A stretch of 64,000 nucleotides of DNA, from NCBI RefSeq assembly GCF_002252525.1, contig NZ_NNRM01000012.1:161501-225500 (forward strand), read 5' to 3'. The position numbers and the translations under genes were made by a program. Below, piece after piece: positions 18,711 through 28,796 of this stretch; positions within the stretch are counted from its first letter, which is position 1, and each line of letters begins with the position of its first letter. The notes beneath the pieces were generated by a model. That model worked only from the letters and a program-made list of their open reading frames with translations. It did not search any database and was not told where the DNA came from. Source of the stretch: Brucella pseudogrignonensis (GTDB lineage: Bacteria; Pseudomonadota; Alphaproteobacteria; Rhizobiales; Rhizobiaceae).

Positions 18711-19712
18711 TTACGCAACAGTGAATCCGTGTGCAAACGGATCACGGTCATCAATGAAGATCGTATTGTAGCCCGTCATACGTGCCCAACCGGCAATTGA
18801 AGGGATAATTCCGGTGCCGCCAGAGACCTCCACGGCGCGTTCAACACGGCCATGAAACAGCGAACCAATGATGGATTCATGCACGAAATCATCACCCGGT
18901 TTCAGCTTTCCTTTGGCCGCAAGCTGCGCCATACGGGCAGAAGTGCCGGTTCCACAAGGCGAACGGTCGATTGCCTTGTCGCCATAGAAAACGGCATTGC
19001 GCGCATGAGCTTCAGGATGTGTCGGCTCGCCGGTCCAGAGAATATGCGTCAGACGATTAATGTCTGGAAGGTCTGGATGCTGGAATTTATATTTCTCATT
19101 CAGGCGCTGACGAAGCACCGGACTCCAGCCAATTAGCTGCAGCGCGGAATAATCTTTCATGTCGCTGTAATTTTCTTGCGGCTCTACGATTGCGTAGAAA
19201 TTTCCGCCATATGCAACATCGACTTTAATTGGTCCGAGATCAGGGCATTCCACTTCCAATCCTTCGGCATAAAGGAAGGCTGGAACGTTGGTCAGTCGCA
19301 CGCGGTCGACATATTGACCATTCTGCTCATATTCGATTGCCACCAGACCGGCAGGCGTATCGAGGTTGAGCTTTCCGGGTGTCTTTGGCGTTACAAGCCC
19401 TTGCTCGATAGCCATTGTCACAGTGCCGATTGTGCCATGACCACACATTGGCAGACAGCCGGATGTCTCAATAAACAACACAGCTACATCGCAATCCGGA
19501 CGTGTCGGTGGATAAAGAATGGAGCCGGACATCATGTCATGACCACGCGGTTCGAACATCAGACCCGTCCGGATCCAGTCATACTCGCGCAAGAAATGTG
19601 CGCGCTTTTCCATCATGTTCGAACCTTCAAGGTTCGGGCCACCGCCAGCAACCAGACGCACTGGATTGCCGCAGGTATGTCCGTCGACGCAGAAAAATGA
19701 ATGTCTTGCCAT
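18711..19712 (-). CDS. prpA: 4-hydroxyproline 2-epimerase / proline racemase family (PrpA)
   Basis: A PLP-independent two-cysteine epimerase of 333 residues. The catalytic pair is Cys90 in MCGHGT and Cys253 in SPCGTGTSA, with His92 as in the family. It interconverts trans-4-hydroxy-L-proline and cis-4-hydroxy-D-proline, the first step of hydroxyproline catabolism. It is very close, as I recall it, to Brucella PrpA, described as a proline racemase-like virulence factor and B-cell mitogen and later as a hydroxyproline epimerase. The adjoining oxidoreductase supplies the second step, 5 bases apart in one operon. Whether it also racemises proline cannot be read from the sequence. Confidence 0.93.
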   Translation of the reverse strand: MARHSFFCVDGHTCGNPVRLVAGGGPNLEGSNMMEKRAHFLREYDWIRTGLMFEPRGHDMMSGSILYPPTRPDCDVAVLFIETSGCLPMCGHGTIGTVTMAIEQGLVTPKTPGKLNLDTPAGLVAIEYEQNGQYVDRVRLTNVPAFLYAEGLEVECPDLGPIKVDVAYGGNFYAIVEPQENYSDMKDYSALQLIGWSPVLRQRLNEKYKFQHPDLPDINRLTHILWTGEPTHPEAHARNAVFYGDKAIDRSPCGTGTSARMAQLAAKGKLKPGDDFVHESIIGSLFHGRVERAVEVSGGTGIIPSIAGWARMTGYNTIFIDDRDPFAHGFTVA

Positions 19713-19717
19713 GATGG

Positions 19718-20980
19718 TCAGTTCCGAAAACGTTGTGGCTTGAAAGGTTCGATATCGACAGCTGGCGCAGAACCCATGATCAGGTCACAGATAATCCTGC
19801 CTGTCGCCGCTGATTGTGTGAGGCCAAGATGGCCATGGCCGAAGCCGTAATAGATATTTCCGCCTGCAGAGGCACGACCGATAACGGGCATAGAGTCTGG
19901 CATAGACGGTCGATACCCCATCCATTGCCGCCCACCCTCAATCTTCAATCCCGGCAGGAACATGGAGGCCTTTTTCAGCATTGCAGCTGAACGGGCATAA
20001 TTGGGCGGCAACTGAAGGCCACCAAACTCCACCGCACCACCTACACGCAAGCCAGTCGCCATCGGCGTGATTACAAAACCATGGCCTGGGAAAGTCAGCT
20101 GGCGCTTAACATCAAAACTGCCAACCGGAAGCGTCGTGTTATAGCCACGCTCCGTATCGAGCGGCACTGCATCGCCAAATCCTTGCGCAAGATTCTTTGA
20201 CCAGGCTCCAGCCATCAGCACCAGATGCGCAGCCCTTATCTCGGTGCCGTCCTCCAGATGAACCGTCGCACCGCCATGTTGGCTGGCGGCATGTTTCACT
20301 TTCGCATGAAGGAAACGCGCACCTTTGCTTTCAGCATATGCCCAGATAGCCTGACCGAAGAGCTTCGGATCACTGACATTCTTCCAGCCCGGAACAAACG
20401 TGCCGGCCACAAAACGAGGATCAAGCCCCGGCTGCAGCTCCTTCAAGCGGGTTCCACGCACATGCTCATAAGCGATACCGGCCTTTGCCTTTGCATCCCA
20501 GCCGGGTTGCGACGCAGCAAGTTCGGCTTCACTTTCATAAAGTTCCAGATTGCCATCTTCCTGCAAACGGTCGCGTAAGCCCGCTCTATCGATCAGCCCC
20601 AGCATCTCGCGTTGCGCAAGCTGCATCATATTGCCCTGGGCAACCGTGGTCTTCTCAAGAGCTTCCGCGCTGCTTGCACGCCAGAAGCGATAAAGCCAGG
20701 GGATCATCTTTGGAAAGTAAGAGGGGCGGATCGTGAAAGGTCCGAGCGGGTCCATAAGCCAGCCCGGAACCTTACCCATAACACCTTTGGAGGCCATCGG
20801 TAGTATGTCGGAGAAGGCGAGTGCCGCCGCATTCCCTGAACTCGTTTCCTCGCAAATCCCGCTTCGATCAATCACAAGAACTTCGCGCCCTGATTCGGCA
20901 AGAAGTGCTGCCGTAGCCACGCCGACAATGCCGCCACCAATAATGACGATGTCGCGCTGCCTACTGGGATCAAATTTCAT
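19718..20980 (-). CDS. FAD-dependent D-amino acid dehydrogenase (DadA/hydroxy-D-proline oxidase type)
   Basis: A 420-residue DAO-family flavoenzyme. The N-terminal dinucleotide-binding motif is VIIGGGIVGVATAALLAESGREVLVIDR (about 11-38). The C-terminal FAD contact is GRASAGGNIYYGFGHGHLGLTQSAATGR. It probably oxidises cis-4-hydroxy-D-proline made by the epimerase to the pyrroline carboxylate, as in known hydroxyproline pathways (inference from the operon). The later steps, a deaminase and a semialdehyde dehydrogenase, are not in this window. It is the first gene of the epimerase operon and divergent from the GntR regulator. Confidence 0.88.
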   Translation of the reverse strand: MKFDPSRQRDIVIIGGGIVGVATAALLAESGREVLVIDRSGICEETSSGNAAALAFSDILPMASKGVMGKVPGWLMDPLGPFTIRPSYFPKMIPWLYRFWRASSAEALEKTTVAQGNMMQLAQREMLGLIDRAGLRDRLQEDGNLELYESEAELAASQPGWDAKAKAGIAYEHVRGTRLKELQPGLDPRFVAGTFVPGWKNVSDPKLFGQAIWAYAESKGARFLHAKVKHAASQHGGATVHLEDGTEIRAAHLVLMAGAWSKNLAQGFGDAVPLDTERGYNTTLPVGSFDVKRQLTFPGHGFVITPMATGLRVGGAVEFGGLQLPPNYARSAAMLKKASMFLPGLKIEGGRQWMGYRPSMPDSMPVIGRASAGGNIYYGFGHGHLGLTQSAATGRIICDLIMGSAPAVDIEPFKPQRFRN

Positions 20981-21167
20981 TTATGCGCGGCTCCCGACCG
21001 GTCTTGTATATTCGCCTTAGCTTATAAGGCTGACGTAAGTTCACGCCAGCTGCACTGGTTTTGTCCATCCATTTTTTGGAATGACACCATGCAAAAAGCC
21101 CGTTATCGATGATATTCGCACAACGCCTGCATTGTTATTATTTTTTAACGGCGCACCGCCCATCATT

Positions 21168-21186
21168 GATATATCAGAGATATATC
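21168..21186. promoter_or_regulatory. Double GATATATC operator between the oxidase operon and gntR
   Basis: GATATATC-AGA-GATATATC: each half is itself a palindrome, so the site is both a direct and an inverted repeat. It lies in the divergent promoter region, 48 bases before the gntR start. This fits a FadR-like GntR dimer site (inference). Confidence 0.6.
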
Positions 21187-21233
21187 TGTAGGGTCAAAAG
21201 ATGTCAATCGCATAGTATGAGGCTTCAATCTGC

Positions 21234-21917
21234 ATGGAACATGCAAGGGTCCACGAGAAAGTTGCAAAAGGCAGCGCAGCGCTGACAGATAGCTGGGGCA
21301 GTGAAAGCCTTGCCGAGCAAGCTTATCGTTTGCTGGAGCGCTCGATCGTAACGCTTGAACTGGAACCTGGCTCAGTCGTCAATGAGCGCACATTGATTGA
21401 ACTGACAGGAATGGGCCGCACGCCGATCCGCGAAGCCATACAACGGCTCGCCTGGGAAGGGCTTGTCGAAGTCCGCCCGCGTTCCGGCATCGCCATCACG
21501 CAGATCGATCCCAAGGATTTCTCAAAAGTGCTCGATGCCCGGGAAGGTGTCGAGCGTGTTTTGGCGCGTGATGCCGCACGCTTTGGCACTCCGCGCGACT
21601 ACGAACGCTTACAAGCGGCAGCCGACGCAATGCGCGAGGCTATTCCGTCAGAAGATGTTTCGCTGTTTTTAGATGCGGATAAGGCCTTCGACATCGTGCT
21701 CGGCTCAGCTGCCAGTAATCCCTATGCCACACGTCTTGCGGCACCGCTGCAAACCCACAGCCGTCGATTCTGGTTCAGACTACGCCCATCAACCGGCATC
21801 ACCGGTTCTGCCAATGCCCATGCTACGCTGATCGAAGCAATCATTTCCCGCGAACCAGACCGGGCGAGCGACACGGCTAGCGAGCTGATGTCCTATCTGC
21901 GAACGCTGGCACCATAA
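21234..21917 (+). CDS. GntR-family (FCD/FadR-type) transcriptional regulator
   Basis: A 227-residue regulator. The winged helix is at about 25-95 (SLAEQAYRLLERSIV...LIELTGMGRTPIREAIQRLAWEGLVEVRPRSGIAI), followed by an all-helical FCD effector domain (DFSKVLDAREGVERVLARDAAR...AHATLIEAIISREPDRAS). It is divergent from the hydroxyproline epimerase-oxidase operon, with a double GATATATC site between, so it most likely controls that operon in response to hydroxyproline or a catabolite. The start at 21234 is the first in-frame ATG; no strong ribosome site is obvious. Confidence 0.88.
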   Translation: MEHARVHEKVAKGSAALTDSWGSESLAEQAYRLLERSIVTLELEPGSVVNERTLIELTGMGRTPIREAIQRLAWEGLVEVRPRSGIAITQIDPKDFSKVLDAREGVERVLARDAARFGTPRDYERLQAAADAMREAIPSEDVSLFLDADKAFDIVLGSAASNPYATRLAAPLQTHSRRFWFRLRPSTGITGSANAHATLIEAIISREPDRASDTASELMSYLRTLAP

Positions 21918-21928
21918 GCCTATAGTTC

Positions 21929-22144
21929 TCAGGCAGCGCCCAAGGCGTTTCGCGCATGGGCCACTGCGTCCATGTCCACTGTTGTGGTTGATCTTGTATC
22001 GAAAATAAGACCATCATCCGTACCGATATCATTTACGGCTCTCGCATAAAAATGCCGGGAGCCGTGACTCATATCGAGTGTCTGAACTGAAGCGATAGAA
22101 AGAATGGCCAAAAGGCCCAAAACTGCCTGCGACGAATAACGCAT
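21929..22144 (-). CDS. Small hypothetical secreted or membrane-anchored protein
   Basis: A possible 71-residue protein that I do not recognise. The N-terminus MRYSSQAVLGLLAILSIASVQ looks like a signal peptide or anchor; the rest is polar, with no Cys and no known motif. The ATG at 22144 has CGGAG 8 bases upstream. It converges on gntR with an 11-base gap and is downstream of the MarR gene, with 119 bases between. The support is the ribosome site, the signal-like start and the fit between neighbours. A spurious frame remains possible. Confidence 0.45.
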   Translation of the reverse strand: MRYSSQAVLGLLAILSIASVQTLDMSHGSRHFYARAVNDIGTDDGLIFDTRSTTTVDMDAVAHARNALGAA

Positions 22145-22263
22145 CTCCAACGCTCCGCCATGAAATTTGACGGATGAAATTAAGCGCTAGCTGATGTTCG
22201 AAAGATGGCAAAGTTCAGCTGTAGAGGTGGCAGTAATTCACAAAACTGAGAGCGACAACTGCG

Positions 22264-22701
22264 TTAATGCGCTTTGTTCATCGAGTCGGACATTTTGCGC
22301 ATAACTTTTAGAGCCACAGTTAGCTCTTCGTCGCTAACACCTTCAAGCAGATCAGCACGCACATCGCCAGCAAGCTTCACCACCTGCTCTGCCAGAGACT
22401 TGCCTTCTTCTGTCATCACAATACGCTTGGCACGACGATCGCCTTCGACCGCCTGACGTTCGACAAAAGACTGACGTTCCAGACCGTCGATCAGGCGAAC
22501 CATGGTCGCGTTCTCGATCTCGAGCACTTCCGCTAGTTCTTTCTGATAAAGGCCTTCCTGCTCAATCAATGTGAGAAGGGTGCGCGCACGCGCCAGCGTC
22601 AGGCCGCGTTCTTTAACCCGAGCATCAAATAGTGTCCGCAGTCTACGATTGACCTTCGCCATGGCATCGATCATTTCCGCGCTGAGATCTGCTCTGCTCA
22701 T
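22264..22701 (-). CDS. MarR-family transcriptional regulator
   Basis: A 145-residue winged-helix dimer. The core reads LTLARARTLLTLIEQEGLYQKELAEVLEIENATMVRLIDGLERQSFVERQAVEGDRRAKRIVMTEEG, with the DRRAKR wing typical of MarR. No drug pump is adjacent; the nearest gene in the same direction is a small hypothetical. An imperfect AT-rich inverted repeat just upstream of the start is a candidate autoregulatory site. Stress-type or phenolic ligands are common in the family, but none can be assigned here. Confidence 0.9.
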   Translation of the reverse strand: MSRADLSAEMIDAMAKVNRRLRTLFDARVKERGLTLARARTLLTLIEQEGLYQKELAEVLEIENATMVRLIDGLERQSFVERQAVEGDRRAKRIVMTEEGKSLAEQVVKLAGDVRADLLEGVSDEELTVALKVMRKMSDSMNKAH

Positions 22702-22715
22702 AATGAAAGCCTTAT

Positions 22716-22740
22716 ATTAGTGACCTAACAATTAACTAAT
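22716..22740. promoter_or_regulatory. Candidate operator of the MarR gene
   Basis: ATTAGT (22716-22721) and ACTAAT (22735-22740) form an inverted repeat with a 13-base spacer containing further TTAG/TTAA steps, 15 bases before the marR start codon. AT-rich dyads of this size are usual MarR sites. Confidence 0.4.
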
Positions 22741-22855
22741 GAGATAAATGGCCAGCACACGGTTTTCAAGCGATCATACCAAACTCACGCAAGCGTGATG
22801 GTATAAGCACGGTCAGTCGCCCAGTTGACCGATAATTTCCCGCTTACAGTAGATT

Positions 22856-22890
22856 TCAAAAAAGAAAAGCGGGCCGAAGCCCGCTTTCTT
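22856..22890 (-). terminator. Terminator of the atp operon
   Basis: AAAGCGGGC, loop of 4, GCCCGCTTT (22866-22874 and 22879-22887), then TTCTTTTTT on the minus strand; about 35 bases after the atpC stop. Confidence 0.9.
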
Positions 22891-22925
22891 ATACATTCGC
22901 TTAGGGTAGCCGAAGCCTAACCTTT

Positions 22926-23333
22926 TCAGGCCGGAAGGACCGTACCCTGCAGCGTCATCAGCTGGTGCAGGAAAATCTCTGCCTTCGTGCGATGTTCGTT
23001 CGTCGAAGCATCTTCGAGATGCTTGCGAGCTATTTCGATGCGCTTCTGAATATCAGCAGGATCGACGTCATCAACATGCGTGGCGGATTCCGCGAGAATG
23101 GTGCAGCCCTGCGGGGTAATGTCGGCAAAGCCGCCAAAAACCACATAGGCGTCAGACTTGCCGTCGCCCAGCTTCACCGAAACGACACCCGGCATGATCG
23201 TCGTCATCAGCGGCGAATGACCTGCGAGAGCCGTCAGGTAGCCTTCACTGCCCGGAATGACGACTTCCGTCACCTGTGCGGAAAGCAGGAGGCGTTCTGG
23301 CGACACGAGTTCGAATTGGAAAGCTTGAGCCAT
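22926..23333 (-). CDS. atpC: ATP synthase F1 epsilon subunit
   Basis: A 135-residue rotor subunit that couples F1 to the c-ring and can inhibit ATP hydrolysis. The beta-sandwich part has FELVSPERLL, VVIPGSEGYLTALAGHSPLMTTIMPGV, and the two C-terminal helices are DPADIQKRIEIARKHLEDAS.... It is the last gene of atpHAGDC, separated from atpD by 122 bases with a strong hairpin and a RIME-like half element. The start is taken at the ATG at 23333 (MAQAFQFELV), as in relatives; one three codons upstream is possible. Confidence 0.95.
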   Translation of the reverse strand: MAQAFQFELVSPERLLLSAQVTEVVIPGSEGYLTALAGHSPLMTTIMPGVVSVKLGDGKSDAYVVFGGFADITPQGCTILAESATHVDDVDPADIQKRIEIARKHLEDASTNEHRTKAEIFLHQLMTLQGTVLPA

Positions 23334-23350
23334 GGTTCTCACTTAAATTT

Positions 23351-23400
23351 CTAGAGCTTGATCCCGAATGCAAACCGGCTTCCGGAAAAGATCATACTCA
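23351..23400 (-). repeat. RIME-like half element between atpD and atpC
   Basis: CTAGAGCTTGATCCCGAATG...AACCGGCTTCCGGAAAAGATCATACTCAAAC shares the AGAGC...AACCGG...CGGAAAAGATCA plan of the window's other RIME-like elements. It lies inside the operon and would be transcribed with it. Confidence 0.5.
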
Positions 23401-23416
23401 AACAAATGAACAGGCA

Positions 23417-23446
23417 TTTTCGGCGGGCTTGAGAGCCCGCCGAAAA
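23417..23446 (-). other. Strong intra-operon hairpin between atpD and atpC
   Basis: A perfect 13-bp stem TTTTCGGCGGGCT/AGCCCGCCGAAAA with a 4-base loop starts 10 bases after the atpD stop. No U tract follows it on the minus strand. It is therefore more likely an mRNA-stabilising or attenuating structure that lowers atpC output than a full terminator (inference). Confidence 0.6.
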
Positions 23447-23455
23447 CTCAATTCA

Positions 23456-25922
<2,467 letters not shown>

Positions 25923-25943
25923 CCGTTCATCCCGTCACAAAGT

Positions 25944-27473
25944 TCAAGCAAAAGACTTGGCGAACGCGTCGACCGCTGCCTTGAGCTTTGCTTTGATGTT
26001 GTCGGTGAGTGCCTTTTCGTCGCGGATCGCGTCGAGAACATCCTTGTGCTCGGTGCGCAGCGAAGAAAGAAGACCTGCTTCGAACTTGCCAACCTGGTTG
26101 ACGGCGATCTTATCGAGATAGCCATTCACGCCAGCGTAAATCACGGCAACCTGTTCTTCCGTCTTGAGCGGCGAGAACTGTGGCTGCTTGAGAAGTTCGG
26201 TCAGGCGTGCACCGCGGTTAAGCAGACGCTGAGTCGAAGCATCAAGATCCGAACCGAACTGAGCAAATGCTGCCATTTCACGATACTGGGCAAGTTCACC
26301 CTTAATCGAACCGGCAACCTGCTTCATGGCCTTGATCTGAGCGGACGAACCAACGCGGGAAACCGACAGACCGACGTTAACAGCCGGACGGATACCCTGA
26401 TAGAACAGGTTGGTTTCGAGGAAGATCTGGCCGTCGGTGATCGAGATCACGTTGGTCGGAATGAACGCGGAAACGTCGTTGCCCTGCGTTTCGATGACTG
26501 GCAGAGCCGTCAGCGAACCAGCGCCGTTTTCGTCGTTGAGCTTTGCAGCGCGCTCGAGAAGACGCGAGTGCAGATAGAAAACGTCGCCTGGGTAAGCTTC
26601 ACGGCCCGGAGGACGACGAAGCAGAAGCGACATCTGACGATAAGCAACAGCCTGCTTGGAAAGATCGTCATAGCCGATCAGAGCGTGCTGGCCATTGTCA
26701 CGGAAATATTCGCCGATGGCGCAGCCTGCGAATGGTGCAAGATACTGCATCGGAGCCGGATCGGAAGCGGTAGCCGCGATCACGACGGAATATTCGAGAG
26801 CGCCGCGTTCTTCGAGAACCTTAACGAACTGAGCAACAGTCGAACGCTTCTGGCCGATAGCAACGTAAACGCAATAAAGCTTTTCGCTATCTGGGCCGTT
26901 GTCGTGGATTGGCTTCTGGTTAAGGAAGGTATCGAGAATGATAGCGGTCTTGCCGGTCTGACGGTCACCGATGACCAGCTCGCGCTGACCACGACCAACA
27001 GGGATCAGAGCGTCAACAGCCTTGAGGCCGGTCGACATTGGCTCATGAACCGACTTACGCGGAATGATGCCTGGTGCCTTGACGTCGACGCGGCGACGCT
27101 CAGTAGCAACGATTGGGCCCTTGCCGTCGATTGGATTGCCGAGAGCATCGACAACGCGGCCGAGCAGGCCTGGACCGACTGGAACGTCAACGATCGCTCC
27201 GGTACGCTTGACGACGTCGCCTTCCTTGATGTCACGGTCGGCACCGAAAATAACCACACCGACATTGTCGGTTTCAAGGTTAAGCGCCATGCCGCGAATA
27301 CCACCAGGGAATTCGACCATTTCGCCAGCCTGAACATTGTCCAGACCGTAAACGCGGGCGATACCGTCGCCGACGGACAGAACCTGACCGACTTCGGAGA
27401 CCTCAGCCTCCTTGCCGAAGTTCTTGATTTGCTCTTTCAGGATAGCGGAAATTTCCGCGGCGCGGATGTCCAT
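25944..27473 (-). CDS. atpA: ATP synthase F1 alpha subunit
   Basis: The non-catalytic nucleotide-binding F1 subunit, 509 residues, the usual length. It has the P-loop GDRQTGKTA, the [13 protein letters not shown] segment, and the arginine-finger region in [19 protein letters not shown]. The start ATG overlaps the atpH stop by one base. Long frames on the opposite strand here are codon-bias shadows. Confidence 0.97.
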   Translation of the reverse strand: MDIRAAEISAILKEQIKNFGKEAEVSEVGQVLSVGDGIARVYGLDNVQAGEMVEFPGGIRGMALNLETDNVGVVIFGADRDIKEGDVVKRTGAIVDVPVGPGLLGRVVDALGNPIDGKGPIVATERRRVDVKAPGIIPRKSVHEPMSTGLKAVDALIPVGRGQRELVIGDRQTGKTAIILDTFLNQKPIHDNGPDSEKLYCVYVAIGQKRSTVAQFVKVLEERGALEYSVVIAATASDPAPMQYLAPFAGCAIGEYFRDNGQHALIGYDDLSKQAVAYRQMSLLLRRPPGREAYPGDVFYLHSRLLERAAKLNDENGAGSLTALPVIETQGNDVSAFIPTNVISITDGQIFLETNLFYQGIRPAVNVGLSVSRVGSSAQIKAMKQVAGSIKGELAQYREMAAFAQFGSDLDASTQRLLNRGARLTELLKQPQFSPLKTEEQVAVIYAGVNGYLDKIAVNQVGKFEAGLLSSLRTEHKDVLDAIRDEKALTDNIKAKLKAAVDAFAKSFA

Positions 27474-28033
27474 CAGCCGACCTCTTTCAGTGCAAGCTTG
27501 AGAGAAGAAAGTTTAGTGCGAAGGGACGTGTCGATCTGACGCGAACCCATTTTGACGACAAGCCCGCCGAGGATCGAAGGATCTACGGTGACATTGATCG
27601 TCACGTCCTTGCCGGCCACGCTCTTCAGCGTTGCCTTCAATTCGTTCTGCTGAGCGCTCGTCAGCTCATGCGCAGAAATAACATCTGCGGAAACTTCGCC
27701 GCGATGTTCAGCTGCAATCTCACGGAAAGCGGCGATGATGCCCGGCAGCGCAAACAGGCGACGATTAGACGCCACGACGCGCAGGAAATTGCCGACCAGA
27801 CCTTTGATGCCAGCCTTGTCAGCAATCGCGCCAATGGCGTGAAGCTGGTCTTCAGCATTGAAGACCGGGCTGGAAATCAGACGCTTCAGGTCTTCGCTTC
27901 CGCTCAGAAGCGCCTCGAAACGGCCAAGATCTTTTTCCACAGCAGCAACGGATTTTGCATCGAGCGCGAGCTCAAACAACGATCCGGCGTAACGCTGTGC
28001 GACACCTGAAATGAGCGAAGACGTTTCTGCCAC
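27473..28033 (-). CDS. atpH: ATP synthase F1 delta subunit
   Basis: The peripheral-stalk subunit (OSCP type), 186 residues, the first gene of the F1 operon. The N-terminal bundle has [18 protein letters not shown], and the C-terminal signature is [30 protein letters not shown]. The start is a GTG at 28033 (read as [10 protein letters not shown]...) with GCAGG upstream; the longer frame in front is not similar to the family. The Fo genes (a, b, c) are not in the window, as is usual in Rhizobiales where F1 and Fo are separate. Confidence 0.94.
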   Translation of the reverse strand: MAETSSLISGVAQRYAGSLFELALDAKSVAAVEKDLGRFEALLSGSEDLKRLISSPVFNAEDQLHAIGAIADKAGIKGLVGNFLRVVASNRRLFALPGIIAAFREIAAEHRGEVSADVISAHELTSAQQNELKATLKSVAGKDVTINVTVDPSILGGLVVKMGSRQIDTSLRTKLSSLKLALKEVG

Positions 28034-28340
28034 GAACAACCTGCTCTCTACGTTGAAACCATCTTTTTGGGAGTTCAGCAGGACCAAAAGGCCCAAGCAG
28101 ATGATTTTATTGAATGTTTCCGGGGAACCCCTGACGCGCGAGCGCGACAACACCGAAATGTGATTGCCGTCTAGCATAGACGAACCGGACTCGCAACACG
28201 CGAATCCCGCACTTTTGTGTAAGTTTTGCCGCAATTTTAGGTTAGAAAACTACTAACCAAGCCCACTAATGAAGCAGGATGCTTTTTAGCACGGCAACTT
28301 GGCCTCGACTCTCGCCTCCGCCCTGCCCTTACCTGGCTTC
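28034..28340. other. Intergenic region with the presumed atp promoter
   Basis: No gene is seen. It holds the leader and promoter region of atpHAGDC and the 3' region of the DUF4345 gene. A small inverted repeat GGTTAG/CTAACC (28240-28258, 7-base loop) is present. No convincing -35/-10 pair was found by eye. Confidence 0.4.
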
Positions 28341-28730
28341 TCAGCTGACGAAACCAAAAGCGTAAAGCAAAGGTCCGGCGGCAAGCAAAAATTCGATGAC
28401 GGCAGCAACAATGTTGTAAAAAGTTGCGCTTTTATCCGACATCATTGAAATGAAGCGGCCGAAGAGCGCAAATCCCCATACGGCACCCAGCACAACCCAG
28501 AGAAAAGGTTGTGCGAAGATGAGACAACCGAGCCCGACGCCAAGATAAGGACCGGCCAGAACAGCGCGGATGGAGCTATAAGCTTCCGGACGCGCGTTGA
28601 TTGGCTGAAGACGCAGCAGCTTCATGGTGATGCCCGGCGCAAAAAGCATGATCAGTCCCGCTAGCGCCGTTACGACCGCAGCACTCCAGGCAAGCCACTC
28701 GCCGGTGGTCATGGGGAGATAAAATTCCAT
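28341..28730 (-). CDS. DUF4345-like small membrane protein
   Basis: A 129-residue inner-membrane protein with four hydrophobic segments (about 12-32, 52-72, 75-92, 102-124). The sequence LRLQPINARPEAYSSIRAVLAGPYLGVGLG with the conserved Arg-Ala/Gly-rich TM2 is what I know as the DUF4345 family. Function is unknown. It lies between priA and the atp operon on the same strand, 66 bases after priA ends, and could be co-transcribed with priA. Confidence 0.75.
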   Translation of the reverse strand: MEFYLPMTTGEWLAWSAAVVTALAGLIMLFAPGITMKLLRLQPINARPEAYSSIRAVLAGPYLGVGLGCLIFAQPFLWVVLGAVWGFALFGRFISMMSDKSATFYNIVAAVIEFLLAAGPLLYAFGFVS

Positions 28731-28796
28731 TGCGTTTCACCTCTTGGTTTCAAGCGCTATAGCGAAAAACCCGACGCGTTTCCATAGCTTTGGACG

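Noticed and set aside
26046-27539. A 497-codon plus-strand frame opposite atpA
   Set aside because: A complementary-strand shadow of atpA with no domain of its own.
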